Both the position numbers and the translations under genes were made by a program. From contig NC_050473.1 of the NCBI RefSeq assembly GCF_013373865.1, positions 8,443,710 through 8,507,709 of the forward strand: a stretch of 64,000 bases of DNA, in the 5' to 3' direction. This document shows, piece by piece, positions 26,621 to 39,400 of this stretch. Each line of letters opens with the position of its first letter. Position 1 is the first letter of the stretch. The DNA comes from Monomorium pharaonis (taxonomy: Eukaryota > Arthropoda > Insecta > Hymenoptera > Formicidae). The notes under the pieces were generated by a model that saw only the letters and a program-made list of their open reading frames with translations, ran no database searches and had not been told where the DNA came from.

Positions 26621-29600
26621 ATAACGCAGCTCGTTCAAAAACGTCCTAATAAATGTGTGTAAAATTTATTAATTTATTATTATTATGTAGTTGTTGAATC
26701 ATGTTATTAAAATGAATGCTAATCTAGTTAAATTTCACGAACGAGCAAAACAAACACCAGTAATTAATAATATTGTCAATTACAGAGCGGATGATTTATA
26801 TTTGATTTATATTATAAAATCGAGTACCTCCGTAAACCCGTAAAGAGATAGTTTGTTAAGCGAATGGGTTATTGTGTAATATGCAATGCGGACTTGCTGT
26901 TAGGTGAAAGCAAACGAGAAGGCGAGGCGACAGCCGGAAATTGCGGGCGCATGGGTCCACAGATTTTCCCGTTGGGAGAAACGGGCAAAATAAAATGAAA
27001 TATGGTGATTTATCGCCTAATGTACGCGCCAGCCAATTTGTCCCGTTTCCACGCGTGAACTGTCTCGTGTCGTGAGAGCCTGTCCCGCAGGATGTAGACG
27101 GAAACACGGATTGCATTTCATAGAGTGGTCTCGATGGCCCGTGTGATGCGCGACGCGCGCGCGCGCGCGCGCACGCACGCAGAGTGCGCGATGAAATTAC
27201 AAAATTTGTCTGGGGATTGCACACGTGAGTGCGGCTGACGTGTCCGCACCGAAGATACGCCAATAATTGTCCGCAAAATGAAATGACAATTATCGCGACC
27301 GGTGGTAGACGAGACTTTACTAATCGTGTGGTTGTCATGGTATTGTCGAATTACACCGTTTATACACCTTGCATCGAACATAACATTCATCGTCGTTAGC
27401 GTTTAATCCCGTTTCCTATGACAATAAATTAGCAGCAATGCAGTGAATTATAATTATTACTTCCTAAATAATTAAATATTCACTATCAAGTAAAAATGTG
27501 TCGTTTTCTCTCGCCTCTAAAAATTTGACAAAATAGCTAAAGAAAAAGAATTTTTAAGTCATATTAGATAATGAAAAAAGAACAAATGGTTAGGAACTAT
27601 TAAAACTGAAATGACATTTGTGCAATTCTAATCCCTCCGCGACGTTGGAGCAAATAAAAAATTATGCACACGTCGAGTAAATAATTAATGCGTATTATCG
27701 TGGAAAAAGCACATACGTCAACATAAATTCAGACGTAAACTACTGGAATTTCCCTTTAGCGTTTCCCCGCTATTTTACGTCAGCAACAAATCATATTTCC
27801 TACAATTTAATCTTGAGCCTGATTTATTGCCGTCACTTTCACAATGCAACTTCATAATTCCAAGAGACTATAAAACTCGAGAAACTATATACATAATTTG
27901 CAATCGCGGAGCTGTCGTCGTTTTCGTTTCTGCAGCATTTATTCGGGTACTCTCATGATATGATAACTCCCCGTTTTAGGCGCCAGGTAGAGCTGTGAAT
28001 TTCTTCACTCGACGAGCATTAATTACTTCGAAATGAACGCTTAATTAATTTACTGTAACACATTCTTACTGAATAGACTAAAAGGAAATAATAAACTCCT
28101 GTACAAAATGTGCGCGCGCCAGTTCTCTTACCATATTATTTTTTTAAATCTCTTTAATTTATCTAAAATTAATTTAGACAAAAAGCTTTGCAAGGAAAAC
28201 GATCTACACTACTTTGGTAAAATAATTAGCTATAAAATATATAAGAGACTTCTTGTGAACAAAACTTGATGACAGAAATTGTATTTTTTAGTCAAGTAAA
28301 CTAGCTTTAAAACAATTTTCCTGGACATTCTTCCCAATAAAAATTGTCAACACAAAATAAATGTAATGAAAAGTGGAACATTGTATGAATGCCATATATA
28401 TTTGTAATCGGAATATATATAACATCCAATATTAAGATTAATATGATAATGGATTTATTTTATAACGCAGTACGTGTATGTGACAATAATAACAAAAATA
28501 ATAAATTAACAACAATTTGCACATTACCTATACAACGTTATTCAAGTACAGGATTAATAATCAAAATATAAAGTTACAATTTATAAAATACGATGTTAAC
28601 AGCATTATTTAACGTTTGTGGTAATAATGGTAAATAATGTTAATAAATGTTTATTCACAGCAACAGTTTGTATGGTTTATAATATGGACATTATATAATT
28701 TTAAATATTTATACAAAAAAAAAAAACAAATATTATCAGCCATTAGTAAAATTTCGAGAATTAAAAAAATATATATATAGTATATGTATAGCTTAAAATA
28801 CAACCTTGTTACAATTGCACTTTACTGCGACAACGTTTTTGGCGCCGTTTGCATTATCGTTCATTTGTATAATTTATTCGACGGAAGCGAATAAACTCCG
28901 AGTGCGAAGGCTCGTAAAAAGGGGTCTCGACGGCGCACTTCGTCATTTCCTTCATACGGCAAGAGTCATCACGGTAGACGAGAAATTGAGGGGCGAAGAA
29001 ACTACTGTTGCCGCTGCCGTCGTAGTAGCGCGCTCGCAATTAGGATGAAGACGAAGACTCCAGGCTACTCATTAACTCCGGCATGAACCGGCGAGCGAGG
29101 TGCATCAACGGGGGTTAAAAGTCGAAGAGGTAACAAGCTGGCATCCTACAGCCCGCCTGCCGTCGCCGCCACCGCCACCGTCCGCCTCCGTTCCTTTTAT
29201 TTCGCCGGAGTGTCGCCGGCAAATCTTATTTAAGGCAGATTTATCACCACCCGGCTCTGAGATCGAGGTAGGATATTACGCCGGACCCGGATGCGCCATT
29301 CACAATGCGACTCCTCGACTCAAAAAGTGTCATAACTCAAAACCTGAGCGCCTCTTCGAGCACTTCCGCCGCTCCAGCACATTGTGTGCCAGAATCTGTC
29401 CTCTCGTTGTCCCTGCACCGGTACCAATCCCCCTCCTCCCTCTCCCCCTTCCCCTTCACTGCCCCTCCTTTTCTCTCGTTTCTCTCGCGTTTTACTCACC
29501 CTTTCGTCCTATTCGCGTGCTACCCCTTTCTGTAAACAAGAAAGCGAGCGGAGTCTTTCGTTTTTATTTCTTTCATGTTAATACGCGTGATCACCCAGTA

Positions 29601-30600
29601 ATATCAAGTGTTCCGCAAATTTTTTTCAACACATCGCTATTTCATCTGCCTTGACGTAAAATATCACGCTGAAATTTTCCGATGCTGGGCGCGGGGAAGA
29701 TCGTCCGGTTTAATTACTCAAATATCGAGCAGGTTTCATGAAATTCAAGTAGACCAGTTCGCCAAATCGCAACTGGATATTTTTACATATTAAAATTAGC
29801 GGAAAATATTTAATATACTCGATAAACTTGGACGAGATGTAAAAATGTGGTCAAAGTCACTTACACCGAACAATGGATTTCGTCCACGTATGCAAATTGA
29901 TTTTATTTCCATTTGGAATAATTTTACCAGAGCATTTGCCTGAAATGTCATTAAAGAATGTTCGCGTAATACAATCCGGGTTGAAATGTTTCAATTATTA
30001 ATGTCTCTCTGTACGGGATCGCGAACAGCAGTTCGTCCTGTCAAAGTGCAAACAATGGACATTTCCAATTACTCGGCGATGCGAAAGCAATATCTAATGC
30101 GATTTCTTTGTCCCGCCCGTTCTCACCGTCACTAATATCGTCCGTGTCGACTCGATCCCCGGGTTATAATCAAACGGGAACTTGCGTAAGGAAGGACTCG
30201 CATTAAGAGAAATGGACCGTGGGGAGCGGTTTTTCGCCGCCGCGCGCCGGTACAAAATATCCAACATGGTGACGTGAGCGTTGTCGCGCGTGACGGGCGC
30301 GTTCGATGCCATCGATCGCGCGCGGGCATCCTGATCGATACGCGCGTGTCGCGGCGGGCGAAAGAAACGACGAACGGGTCCGGCGATCCATTTTTTCGCG
30401 CTCCTCTTCCGCAACGAGCGGGAGCTCCATTAGTCCGGGATTGGCCGGCGTGCGCTTGAGCGAGCACCGCGGCGCTTTTTGCGCCGGCCGGGCCGGTTGA
30501 ATAATTGTGTTTTGCAACGTCCGCGGGAGCGCTTAACCGAGCTCCCGGGCACAGATCCAAAGAAGAATTAAGCAAAGAGGAGAACCCCTGAAATGCGGAT
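26621..30600. other. Gene-free stretch with CG microsatellite and GC-rich islands
   Basis: 26856-27400 and 28850-29560 are GC-rich. A (CG)n tract lies at 27154-27172. 29100-29560 is pyrimidine-rich on the + strand, which yields spurious proline- and serine-rich open frames. 30130-30600, just upstream of the cuticular gene promoter, is the most GC-rich part and may hold its proximal control region. No coding exon is supported. Confidence 0.45.
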
Positions 30601-30603
30601 CTC

Positions 30604-30640
30604 TATAAAAGGGACAATGGCACCGGGCGAATCGCGCAGT
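30604..30640 (+). promoter_or_regulatory. TATA box and initiator of the cuticular protein gene
   Basis: TATAAAAG lies at 30604-30611. A CAGT initiator-like sequence at 30637-30640 puts the likely start about 34 bases from the first T of the box. This would give a 5' leader of about 92 bases before the ATG at 30730. TATA promoters are common for insect cuticular protein genes. The assignment to this gene is inference from position. Confidence 0.6.
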
Positions 30641-30729
30641 TTTTGGGACGATCGCGGGTCGATCGCACGGATCAATCAAGGGGCGTTTGCGCGAAGGGGG
30701 ACACAATTCTGCGACAGTAATTGAGCATC

Positions 30730-33700
30730 ATGACTTCCGGAGTGAGTGCATATCGCGCGACCATCTCACGTGTCACCCTCAGACCGTTCGCCAACTTTGG
30801 CGCTTCCTCGGAGAAAGTCATTAAAGCTGCATGTGTCAGCGCATTTTGATCACGCCGTTTCAATAGAAAGCGGGATTTGATTGATTCCTGCGGTCAAGAG
30901 TAGAACCGGCAAATCTATCGTTTCATTCTCATTATATGTTGCGTAAAACGCTATGAGAAATTCCGTTTCCCAATTAAAAAGTTCTTTGACAAGTATTGGA
31001 TTGATTTTTCCTAAACTTGGAAAATTTTAATTGCATGTTTCAAATACGGAGTTATGTATAGTTAAATAAACAATTAAAGCAAGAGCTTGTAAAAAAATGT
31101 AGAAAAATGCCACCTAATGCAAGAACTGTCATGTACCAAGGAATAAAATTTTTTATTTGTATTTTCAAATTATTATATATACATACATATATATATGTGT
31201 GTGTGTGTGTTTAAAATATGAATAATAAAATCGTTCTCAAAGTAAAACATGGAATTGTAAGTGAATATTTTAATAATAGCTTTACCGCTTAATATAAGCA
31301 GTGTATTTTAATTTTTATTCATATCTTAATTATTAAATATTTTCAATCTAAATACTGACAAATATAATACGTCTCACATTATACATGTATTCAAATTTTT
31401 TATTTAAAAGTAATTTCAAATTTTTATATTTTTAATATTTTTCTTATTTAGTTCTTTTTTTTTCTTTTTTCTCTCAACAATTTATCTAACTCTTACTATT
31501 TTATTTTGTCAGAGTTATGGATTCTTTACTTAGCAGTCTTCTCTTGTCCATTCAACCTAACATAACCCTGGCTTTCCTATCTTCTATGTCAGCCAATATC
31601 ACAACCTGTCATATTTCCGCAAATAAATCTTTGTTCTATAGTCCTTATCTCTCTAAGAGTTCTATTTAAGTTACCGTGTTCTTTTTTCGTCTCTACACTC
31701 TTCTTTGTGATCCTAATTTATTTTTAATATTTTGTTTTCTAAATTGTAATACACATCTCATAGTGTTTAATCGACGAGAATAATTTCGTTAACAAGAGCA
31801 ACATATTTCTCGTCAGTTGGTTCTATTCGTATTGGTGCTTTCGATCTTGCTTCTGATCGATGCAAACCCGGAAGGTCACGCGCACTCTTTCCAACATTTC
31901 CACGGTCCAGTGACAGGCAACGAGCACGAAGTCACATGGGATGACGACGACGGCCACTATCATGAAGACTACGTCGCTCATCCCCATTATGCTTTTTCGT
32001 ACGGGGTCGAAGACCACCATACGGGCGATTATCACGGCCAAAAGGAGCACAGAGACGGTAGGTTTGCGTAGTTTGAATGGAGATTAATCTCCTCTGCTTT
32101 AGGAGGAGATCCTACTTGTCATCTCGTACATACCCGCAAAGAATAGGGAGAATAAGAATAACCTACTTACGTACGCAGAATCGCGATGGCAAGCTCTCCG
32201 ACGAGGGAGAAAAAGCTGACAAATGTACCGAGGTGAACGTAGGACAGACTGATTGTGCGAATAAAAGTGGCAACGTGACCTTTGCTTGAGCAATTTTGTA
32301 ATGTTGCTCTTGGAATACGTAATGGAAAACCGCGAGCCTGATAATTCTATTGATTTGACTTACGTCTTTGTCGTTCATCGGACGAACAATTGGCAGATGT
32401 TAAGAATATTTTATCGATGCCGTTTTATGCACGTTAAAAATAATTTTAAAAGACTAAGAGAACTTTAATGCGCGCGTTGTCGCCTTCCTAATTTCAATGT
32501 CATGTGCTTTACATAGAAAAGATTACAAAAAAAGTCGCCGATATTGATGTATTATTTTGTTTTTGAATTACATTTTTTTAACATTAAAAATAAAATTTTA
32601 AAAAAATAAATGAAAAGAATAATTTTATTCAAGTATCTAAAAATTTGGTTAAATATAAATTTAAAAATAACTTTGTTACACCAGTAAAATAATTATGAAA
32701 AACATTTGAGCATCATGAGGAAATGCTACAAAAATTTTAATATTATTCTGGCATTCAGTTTGAATATAATTACTTTGATGGTCTAACAAAATTCTTTTCA
32801 GTTTTGTAGTAAAACTACGTAATTTGCAAAAGAAAATTATAAGAATATTTATATATTCAACGAATTTACTTTTAGAACTTATAAATATAAATTATAGGTT
32901 TTACTTCTTTAATTATCTAAAGCAAATCACAAGTTTTTATCAACCATTATAAAATGCAGTGTTTAATTTCCGAGAAATAAGATGTCATTTTAAGAGACTT
33001 ATGGTTAGTATTTGCAACTTTCCTCTATTACTTCTCGTAACATGTCTATTCTAAATAAAATCTATGCTGGTGTACAAAAAGAATTATTTTCTAATTTTTT
33101 AACCTAACTTATGTAAGATATAATTATTTATAAACATTAATATACATACATAAAATATGAGTTTCCATTTTATTATCAGTTTGTTGTACGGAATAATTGC
33201 AATTCGAACACGTTACTTTAGGAGGATTCTATCAACATGAAACAAAAATGTTCATAATACTGAAGCAGATATTGTTTTTAATCAGCCGGTTTTTAATAAT
33301 TTCGTAATGGTATTTTCTCAAGGCACGACTTTCTCTATATAAAACGAGATCATCGAGCGTCGTCTAGTTTTAACTGGAGCGAGAGATTTCGTAGCAACGC
33401 GCCGAGAGAAAAGTTAGGAACGATAAAAGTGCTGCTAAAAAACCATGCCTCAGTATTCTCGCCTTCAAAGGCAGACGCGCGCGCACCGGCTGAAAACTTT
33501 ATAACCATATAAAGCTTAGATAGCTGCTATTGATAGAAGGGTCTCTGAGCAATTGCGAATTCGCGGTATTCGCCAACGCAAAACTAATTAGAATAACTAG
33601 GGCTAATTACAAATCTCGTTTACGTGATATTTTAAAGTGGGAATATAATTTAGGTTTAAAACAACGTTAAAATATACCACACAGTTATTATGTGTGTGTG

Positions 33701-34670
33701 CGTGCGTGTGTGTGTGTGTGTGACAGATTATAAGAAAATATGATGGATCATTAGCAGAAATCCACGGTTGTGGAGATTAAACGCCTACATATGTAAAAAC
33801 GTTAAATTAAATTGCTGTTAATCAATTATTATATTTGATAAATTAATTGCGTTTAAATAATTTTCTTTGTTTAATATTTGATGAGAAACATGTTTCTACA
33901 TTTAAATATCGGTTGTACTACACGTAAAATCCATGTGCGACGAAATAATAGAATTCGTATTTAAATATATTATGAAATCATCAATCATATAAGCGGAATT
34001 ATTTATATAAAACGTTTTTAATTTCTGCATTTATTAATTTTAAATTTGCCTGCGTGTAAATACATTCAACAAGCGAATTGTATAAATGTTAGATTATTCT
34101 CTTTGCTTAAGGAATCTGTTTAAAATTTTCTTTCAAAAATAAAAAATACACACAGCAAAACATTTCCTAAATATAGGAAGGTAGGTATTTCTATTAATTT
34201 ACACAATTTTTAATAACACAAGCTATTCGGACATAATTCTTGTATTGTATAAGTCATTTACTTCTTCTTTCATTATAATAATTAAAATCTTTTACGCAAA
34301 AAAATAAGATTCTCATATTATCACGTGTAAAACGGAATATAAGTGAATTTTTTAAGAGAATAAAAACCCGATTGTGTACTTCATCATATTCGCCTAAAAC
34401 TCAATTCGTCTCTGTAAAAAAAAGGAACGATAAACCTGTGTCTCATTGTCAAATATGCCAGCTTTGCGCAGAGCAACGCTAAACAAATAACTCATACGTC
34501 GATGTTTTGCAGGCACGGACGTATTCGGGGAGTATACCGTGAAGGAACCAGACGGCAATATTAGAACAGTGAGGTACCGCGCAGGCAAGGACGGATTTCA
34601 CGCCAAAGTGCTTAACAGCCTCCGAAACGATCGTCAACAAGATGTTGATCATTATTACGATCGTTATTAA
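30730..34670 (+). CDS. Chitin-binding cuticular protein, Rebers-Riddiford RR-2-like, 136 aa, three exons
   Basis: Secreted structural protein that binds chitin fibres in the cuticle. Exons: 30730-30741 (four codons, MTSG, then donor GTGAGT), 31817-32057 (acceptor TTTCTCGTCAG, donor GTAGGT), and 34513-34670 (acceptor GATGTTTTGCAG, stop TAA). The joined frame is 411 bases. Residues 1-19 form a hydrophobic signal peptide (MTSGLVLFVLVLSILLLIDA, cleavage likely after Ala20). A His- and Asp-rich spacer follows. The R&R domain spans about 59-117. It has the aromatic triad Y62, F64 and Y66, then TGD (73-75), E81, DG (84-85), GEY (90-92), EPDG (96-99), R102, V104, Y106, and GFHA (112-115). The domain is split by a phase-1 intron of 2455 bp at Gly85. 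An intron after four codons inside the signal peptide is usual for this family, but the exon-1 choice is inferred from phase and promoter position. Closing aspartate- and tyrosine-rich tail of about 17 residues. The domain is certain; exon 1 is likely. Confidence 0.9.
33336..33520 (+). promoter_or_regulatory. Possible internal TATA promoter in intron 2 of the cuticular gene
   Basis: TATATAAAA at 33336-33344 is followed 28 bases later by TCTAGTTTT, a plausible initiator near 33366, in a small GC-rich island. The first ATG downstream (33445) opens only a 19-codon frame. It could start an alternative leader for the last exon, an independent RNA, or nothing. Confidence 0.25.
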
Positions 34671-34777
34671 TTCCCGCGAGGCTTCATCGAAACTTGGTCG
34701 TTTTCTACTACTCCATACTTTGTTAATTTTTCAAATCCATTATCCTTGTTAATCGTCGACATATTTCATTTGCACTC

Positions 34778-34783
34778 ATTAAA
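34778..34783 (+). terminator. Candidate polyadenylation signal ATTAAA
   Basis: ATTAAA lies 108 bases after the stop codon of the cuticular gene, with a T-rich stretch about 30-45 bases further on. It is the first common poly(A) variant in the 3' flank. Confidence 0.4.
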
Positions 34784-36367
34784 AGATCAGTAAAGTACTT
34801 TAACATATTTTCATTCTCTCAGTTTTTCTTAATGAATCACTCTTGTCTAGTTTTACGGCTAGTTTCATAACGGAGTCATTATCGTGAAAGTCTTTCAATA
34901 TTACGAAGTGGCCTTAAAGATGTTGCGAAAACTCGATAAGTTTGTCAATCGCACAATTTGCAGACTGAACTTCTTTGGAAGGAATAATTATTTCTTCCGT
35001 GGAAATGCAGCAAATTGTAATCGTCGACATTGGATTGTTAATAGACTACTTTCCGAGCAAAACTGTTTGACCAAGGAAATCATGAGAAAATGCACAGTGT
35101 AATTCAATTTCTATATTTTTATAGTCTTCTATATTAGACTGTTTAGATTAAGATACATTATTATTAGAAAATTTGACTAAATTTTTATTTACTAAATAAA
35201 CGAATAAATGTTACATTAACAATTTATAAATTATAAAAATTTACATTTATAAAAATTAATAAGCAACAAAAACATTAGACACGTAAAAAAATACATTATC
35301 TAAACTCGTACCTTATAAGGCAACTAATATATTAAACAAATTTATTAATAACGGATATACAAATATAAATTAGTAATATTAAAATAATTAAAATAATATT
35401 AAAATAATTATAATTAAAAATAATTAAATATTTATTTACATCACCAAAGTCAACTACTCTCGTTTCTATCTTTTTGTAACGCCAACGTTATCGTTTTCAT
35501 GAAACCGGTTAAAAAGGGATTTGGAGATGCATCCGTTTCCTGCTTGTTTGTTTCGGCCTACAAGCTGTCCTCGTCAAGTGCTCAAATGATTACCACGTAT
35601 CACAGTAAAAGCATATTGCAATAGACATTTGGCAAATAGATGTAATATTTGAAATTCAATTTGTTACATGGCCTATGCAGGATATTGTTTGCTCCAAATT
35701 ATTTTCTACCTTCCTGCGAAAAGCACTAACTCGTAGCTACAATCGAAAACCGATGCGTAGGAACAACTAAAAGCCGATAAAATTTTAAAGAACATAGTAT
35801 TTTTTAGCGGAATTGACGTTCACAGAAAACAATCTAATTGAACTGCTGTTATACTAATCTTGTAGAGCAATTAAGTATCTTTTTATTTAAATCAAACGTA
35901 TAGAAGATTTTATTCTTTAAATAAACGTCAGATTTAATGTGGAATAATATCTTATTTATTAAGAATTAATTTACAAGAAATAAAATATTAAGCGTTTATA
36001 TATATATATATATATATATTGTAAAGTGTTAAATATTTCGTGATGGCAGTGAAAGAATTAATTGAAACACAGCGCTTAATTATTGTTTACGATGAAGCAT
36101 TATTAAGCATACTAACATTCACGAATTCATAATGACTCCTTTAATATTTTTAGACTCTAGAATTATTAAACCTTTCTGATCACAAGTATTGTCTATAGAT
36201 ATTCGTATATTATTAGAATTATATTTAGCATGTAAATTTGATACGTGCAATTCTCAAAAAATATTAGTGTAATTCTTAGAAAGAAAGAGAGTAAGAGAAA
36301 ATTAAGATGCTCGACATACAGATTTCATATATAATTTGTCATTAATTTCACGCAATTGGTGAGAAAT
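34784..36367. other. Gene-free AT-rich DNA
   Basis: No exon was recognised. The stretch has a (TA)n run at 35997-36019 and AATTAAAATAAT-type repeats near 35370-35420. Confidence 0.5.
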
Positions 36368-36404
36368 TTATTCAGATTAAGTAATAAGCACTTAATCTGA
36401 ATAA
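36368..36404. repeat. Perfect 15-bp-arm inverted repeat
   Basis: TTATTCAGATTAAGT at 36368-36382 and its exact reverse complement at 36390-36404 enclose a 7-base loop. It could fold as a small hairpin in RNA. It is too short for an ordinary microRNA precursor and no flanking gene explains it. Confidence 0.8.
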
Positions 36405-39400
36405 TTTAAGAAAATCTCCAAAATACATTATTACGATATTGTACGACAGTGAAAGATCTTTTCATGCCGTAACAAATTTAATTAAAGTTACATTGAAATT
36501 ATATAAGGATAAAAACAATAATAATAATACAAAATTGTGATTGTCAAAAAATGGCAAGTAATTTAATTTTTAATTGCCAATTATCATTGAAAAGTGACAG
36601 AAGTAATTTAGTTATTAATTATCATGCACGCTATACTTCGTCTTTTCAGGTAATGAGAAAGTTAGTCGCAATTAATCGAAAAGATATTTATAATTATCAC
36701 ATTTTTGAAAACTGCTTGCAATATGCAGAAATTGAAACAAACGTTAAAAGATATATAACATCTACTATAAATATATAAAACTTACTTATTCGTATGCAAA
36801 TATGTATCCCACTGGGAAATGCATTTTATGCACATACTGTACGTCCCACATAATTTCTTCCCGCATGTATAAATCACAAAGATCACGAAACGTGTCTTGC
36901 CAAAATACAATAAAGGTCCGCGAAATGTCGATATTCCATTCTGGATGTGTCCACGTGTAATTTACATTCAGCACACGGTCGAGCGATAAATCACCGAAAA
37001 CGCGACTGGGAAGAGTCGCGTGGTAAACACCTGATAACGCACTTTCCGTAACATGCAATATCATAGAAAATAGTAAACTCGCTGAATTTGTACATGTAGT
37101 ACGTTAATTGACGTTATCCTCCCCATGCTAAACATCATAAATTGTATTTCAAGCTAGTGAATAAATCGGCTTAATTGCACTTCTATACAATGGTCTGCAT
37201 ACGCGATAGACACTGCCGTTGTCAACGGCTATGCTCTTTTCCCCCTTTGTAATTTCGTTCCTGGAAAAACGTATCATGTGTCAAATGCCTTTTATGGTTC
37301 GTCCATCATTATTAAACATTGTATTCTTCTCAGCAATAGCAGAATTATTACGAACGCTTTGGGAATATTCGCGTTATTTTGCAATTGACGAGCATTGCAA
37401 AATAATTAATTTTACTTCTAAACACGTACACACGTAACAATCAATTAGTGACATAGCATTCATCGTAAACCTTTCAATGGACCAAGCGAAATAATTCAAA
37501 CACAATGTCAACATAATTTTCTCTTATTTTACTAATGTCCATTTCAATCAAAATAAATAAACTTCAATCTCAGTTTAACTTATTTTTTATCTTTTTCTAC
37601 TTCTCTATAAAATAAATAGAGATAAAATTAAATTGAAATTAAAATTATTAACATTACATTGATAAAAATAAACATAAATTTATTTCAATCATTTATGTTA
37701 TGTTTTACAATAATTATGTTATATACATTTTTTTATATAAAACTACAAGAATTATTTTTTATTTAAATCAAGAAATAAATTCTTTTTGATTAATTATTTT
37801 ACAAATGTACTTTGTGGCTAATATTCCATATAGTACGTAAAACACACACCACACACACGTGCGCGCACACGCACACACAATAGATACTCTGGAATTAACC
37901 TCTTCACTAAAAGGATAGATGACAAACAATAACAGTCTATATTTTACGGAGCATTGAAATCTGTTAGTGTAGCACAAACAACGTTTATTTTATCGATCTT
38001 CATCGCAGATACGATTTCCTTTATAAATTCCGAAATACAACGGAGGTAGAAAGCGAGCGAAGTTATCAAAGAATCTTTGGCAGTGTTCTTTGGAGCGAGG
38101 TAGAAAGCCAATGGGATAGAAAGACCACGATAAAAGAAAAAAGGAAAGCAAGAGAGAAGCGCAGGAAGTATAAGAAAACCCTAAAGGAGAAAAATTTACT
38201 GAAGAATCTTATAAGCTGTTAAAATTAAGATCACGGTAACTAATTTTTCGGATGTGCATATCGTTTTTCATTATCATTTCATTCTCCAGGAATACACAGA
38301 AGAAATTATTGATGTTTGTTTTTAGTACTGATAGCTAATGATGGAATCAATATTGTAGCATAAAACACTTTCAAATTAATAACTTTAGTATGTCAATGCA
38401 TGCATATATGATTTTAATATTATGAATACAAAGCTCTTCTGTAAAGAAACAATGTAGAATAGTCTTATTAAATTATTACATTTATATTATACAGACGTAT
38501 TTTTTAAGAACATCACAGATGCTTATAATAATACATATAAAAATAATATGCCACACATATATACATGTCTGGTTTCTTCCTACAGTATTTTAAAAATTTG
38601 AATATATCAGTAGAACTTACATAATTAACAAATATAGTCGTGAAATATCGTGAATTTTGCCATTTCCACTTGATGAGGATTTAAATCTGTGAATTTGCTC
38701 GCTGTAAAAAAAGCTATATAATTTCCTATCTCTTGGGAGGACGTGGGAGGATACACGCGTTTTATATTCATAAATGCATCTCCAATTACTAAATCGTGAA
38801 AGTTAAATAATATTATTCAACACGGAGCATCGTGACGGTTATGGGATAAATAATTTCTACCTGCTTTATGATGTTTCCGGAGTTGAGTTACAGTAAGGTT
38901 ACAAGATTCACACAGTATAAAAAATAACGATGTTGCGTGTTGTAGAAGAAAAGGGGATGATAAGAAAACGTTTTGCCAAAAAATTCAAGAACTTATGAGT
39001 TTGGTACAAGATAAAATATTTATCAAGGTTTCAGAAAAGAAATATTATTCGAAATAATTCATGTAAAACTTTCGTGCAATATTAATTCTAAAATATAAAT
39101 TATTTTTGGGTTAAAAATTATGTATACATATAGTTTTTAAGACAAAACAGAATTATTATATATAAATGAATATAAATTATTAAATAGTAATAAGTAACCA
39201 ACGTATTTTGTTAAAATAAAAATTATCAAATGTCAAACATGAAAGTATTTTGTCCATCAAACATTTCGATATAATATATATATGTTTATAATCATTGATT
39301 AATTAAATATATAATTATATATTAATTAAATATTTTTTATATATGTATATATTGTATACAGAAATATCAATTAATGTAATTATATATTCAATAAACACTA

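Noticed and set aside
29100..29654. 184-codon + strand frame, Pro- and Ser-rich
   Set aside because: It is explained by a pyrimidine-rich stretch. Two other frames on the same strand are also open.
31823..32050. 75-codon minus-strand frame opposite the cuticular gene
   Set aside because: It is the antisense shadow of exon 2, which carries an unmistakable chitin-binding domain on the + strand.
36786..37064. 92-codon minus-strand frame with several aromatic residues
   Set aside because: The composition looks somewhat protein-like, but no family, splice context or neighbouring exon was found.
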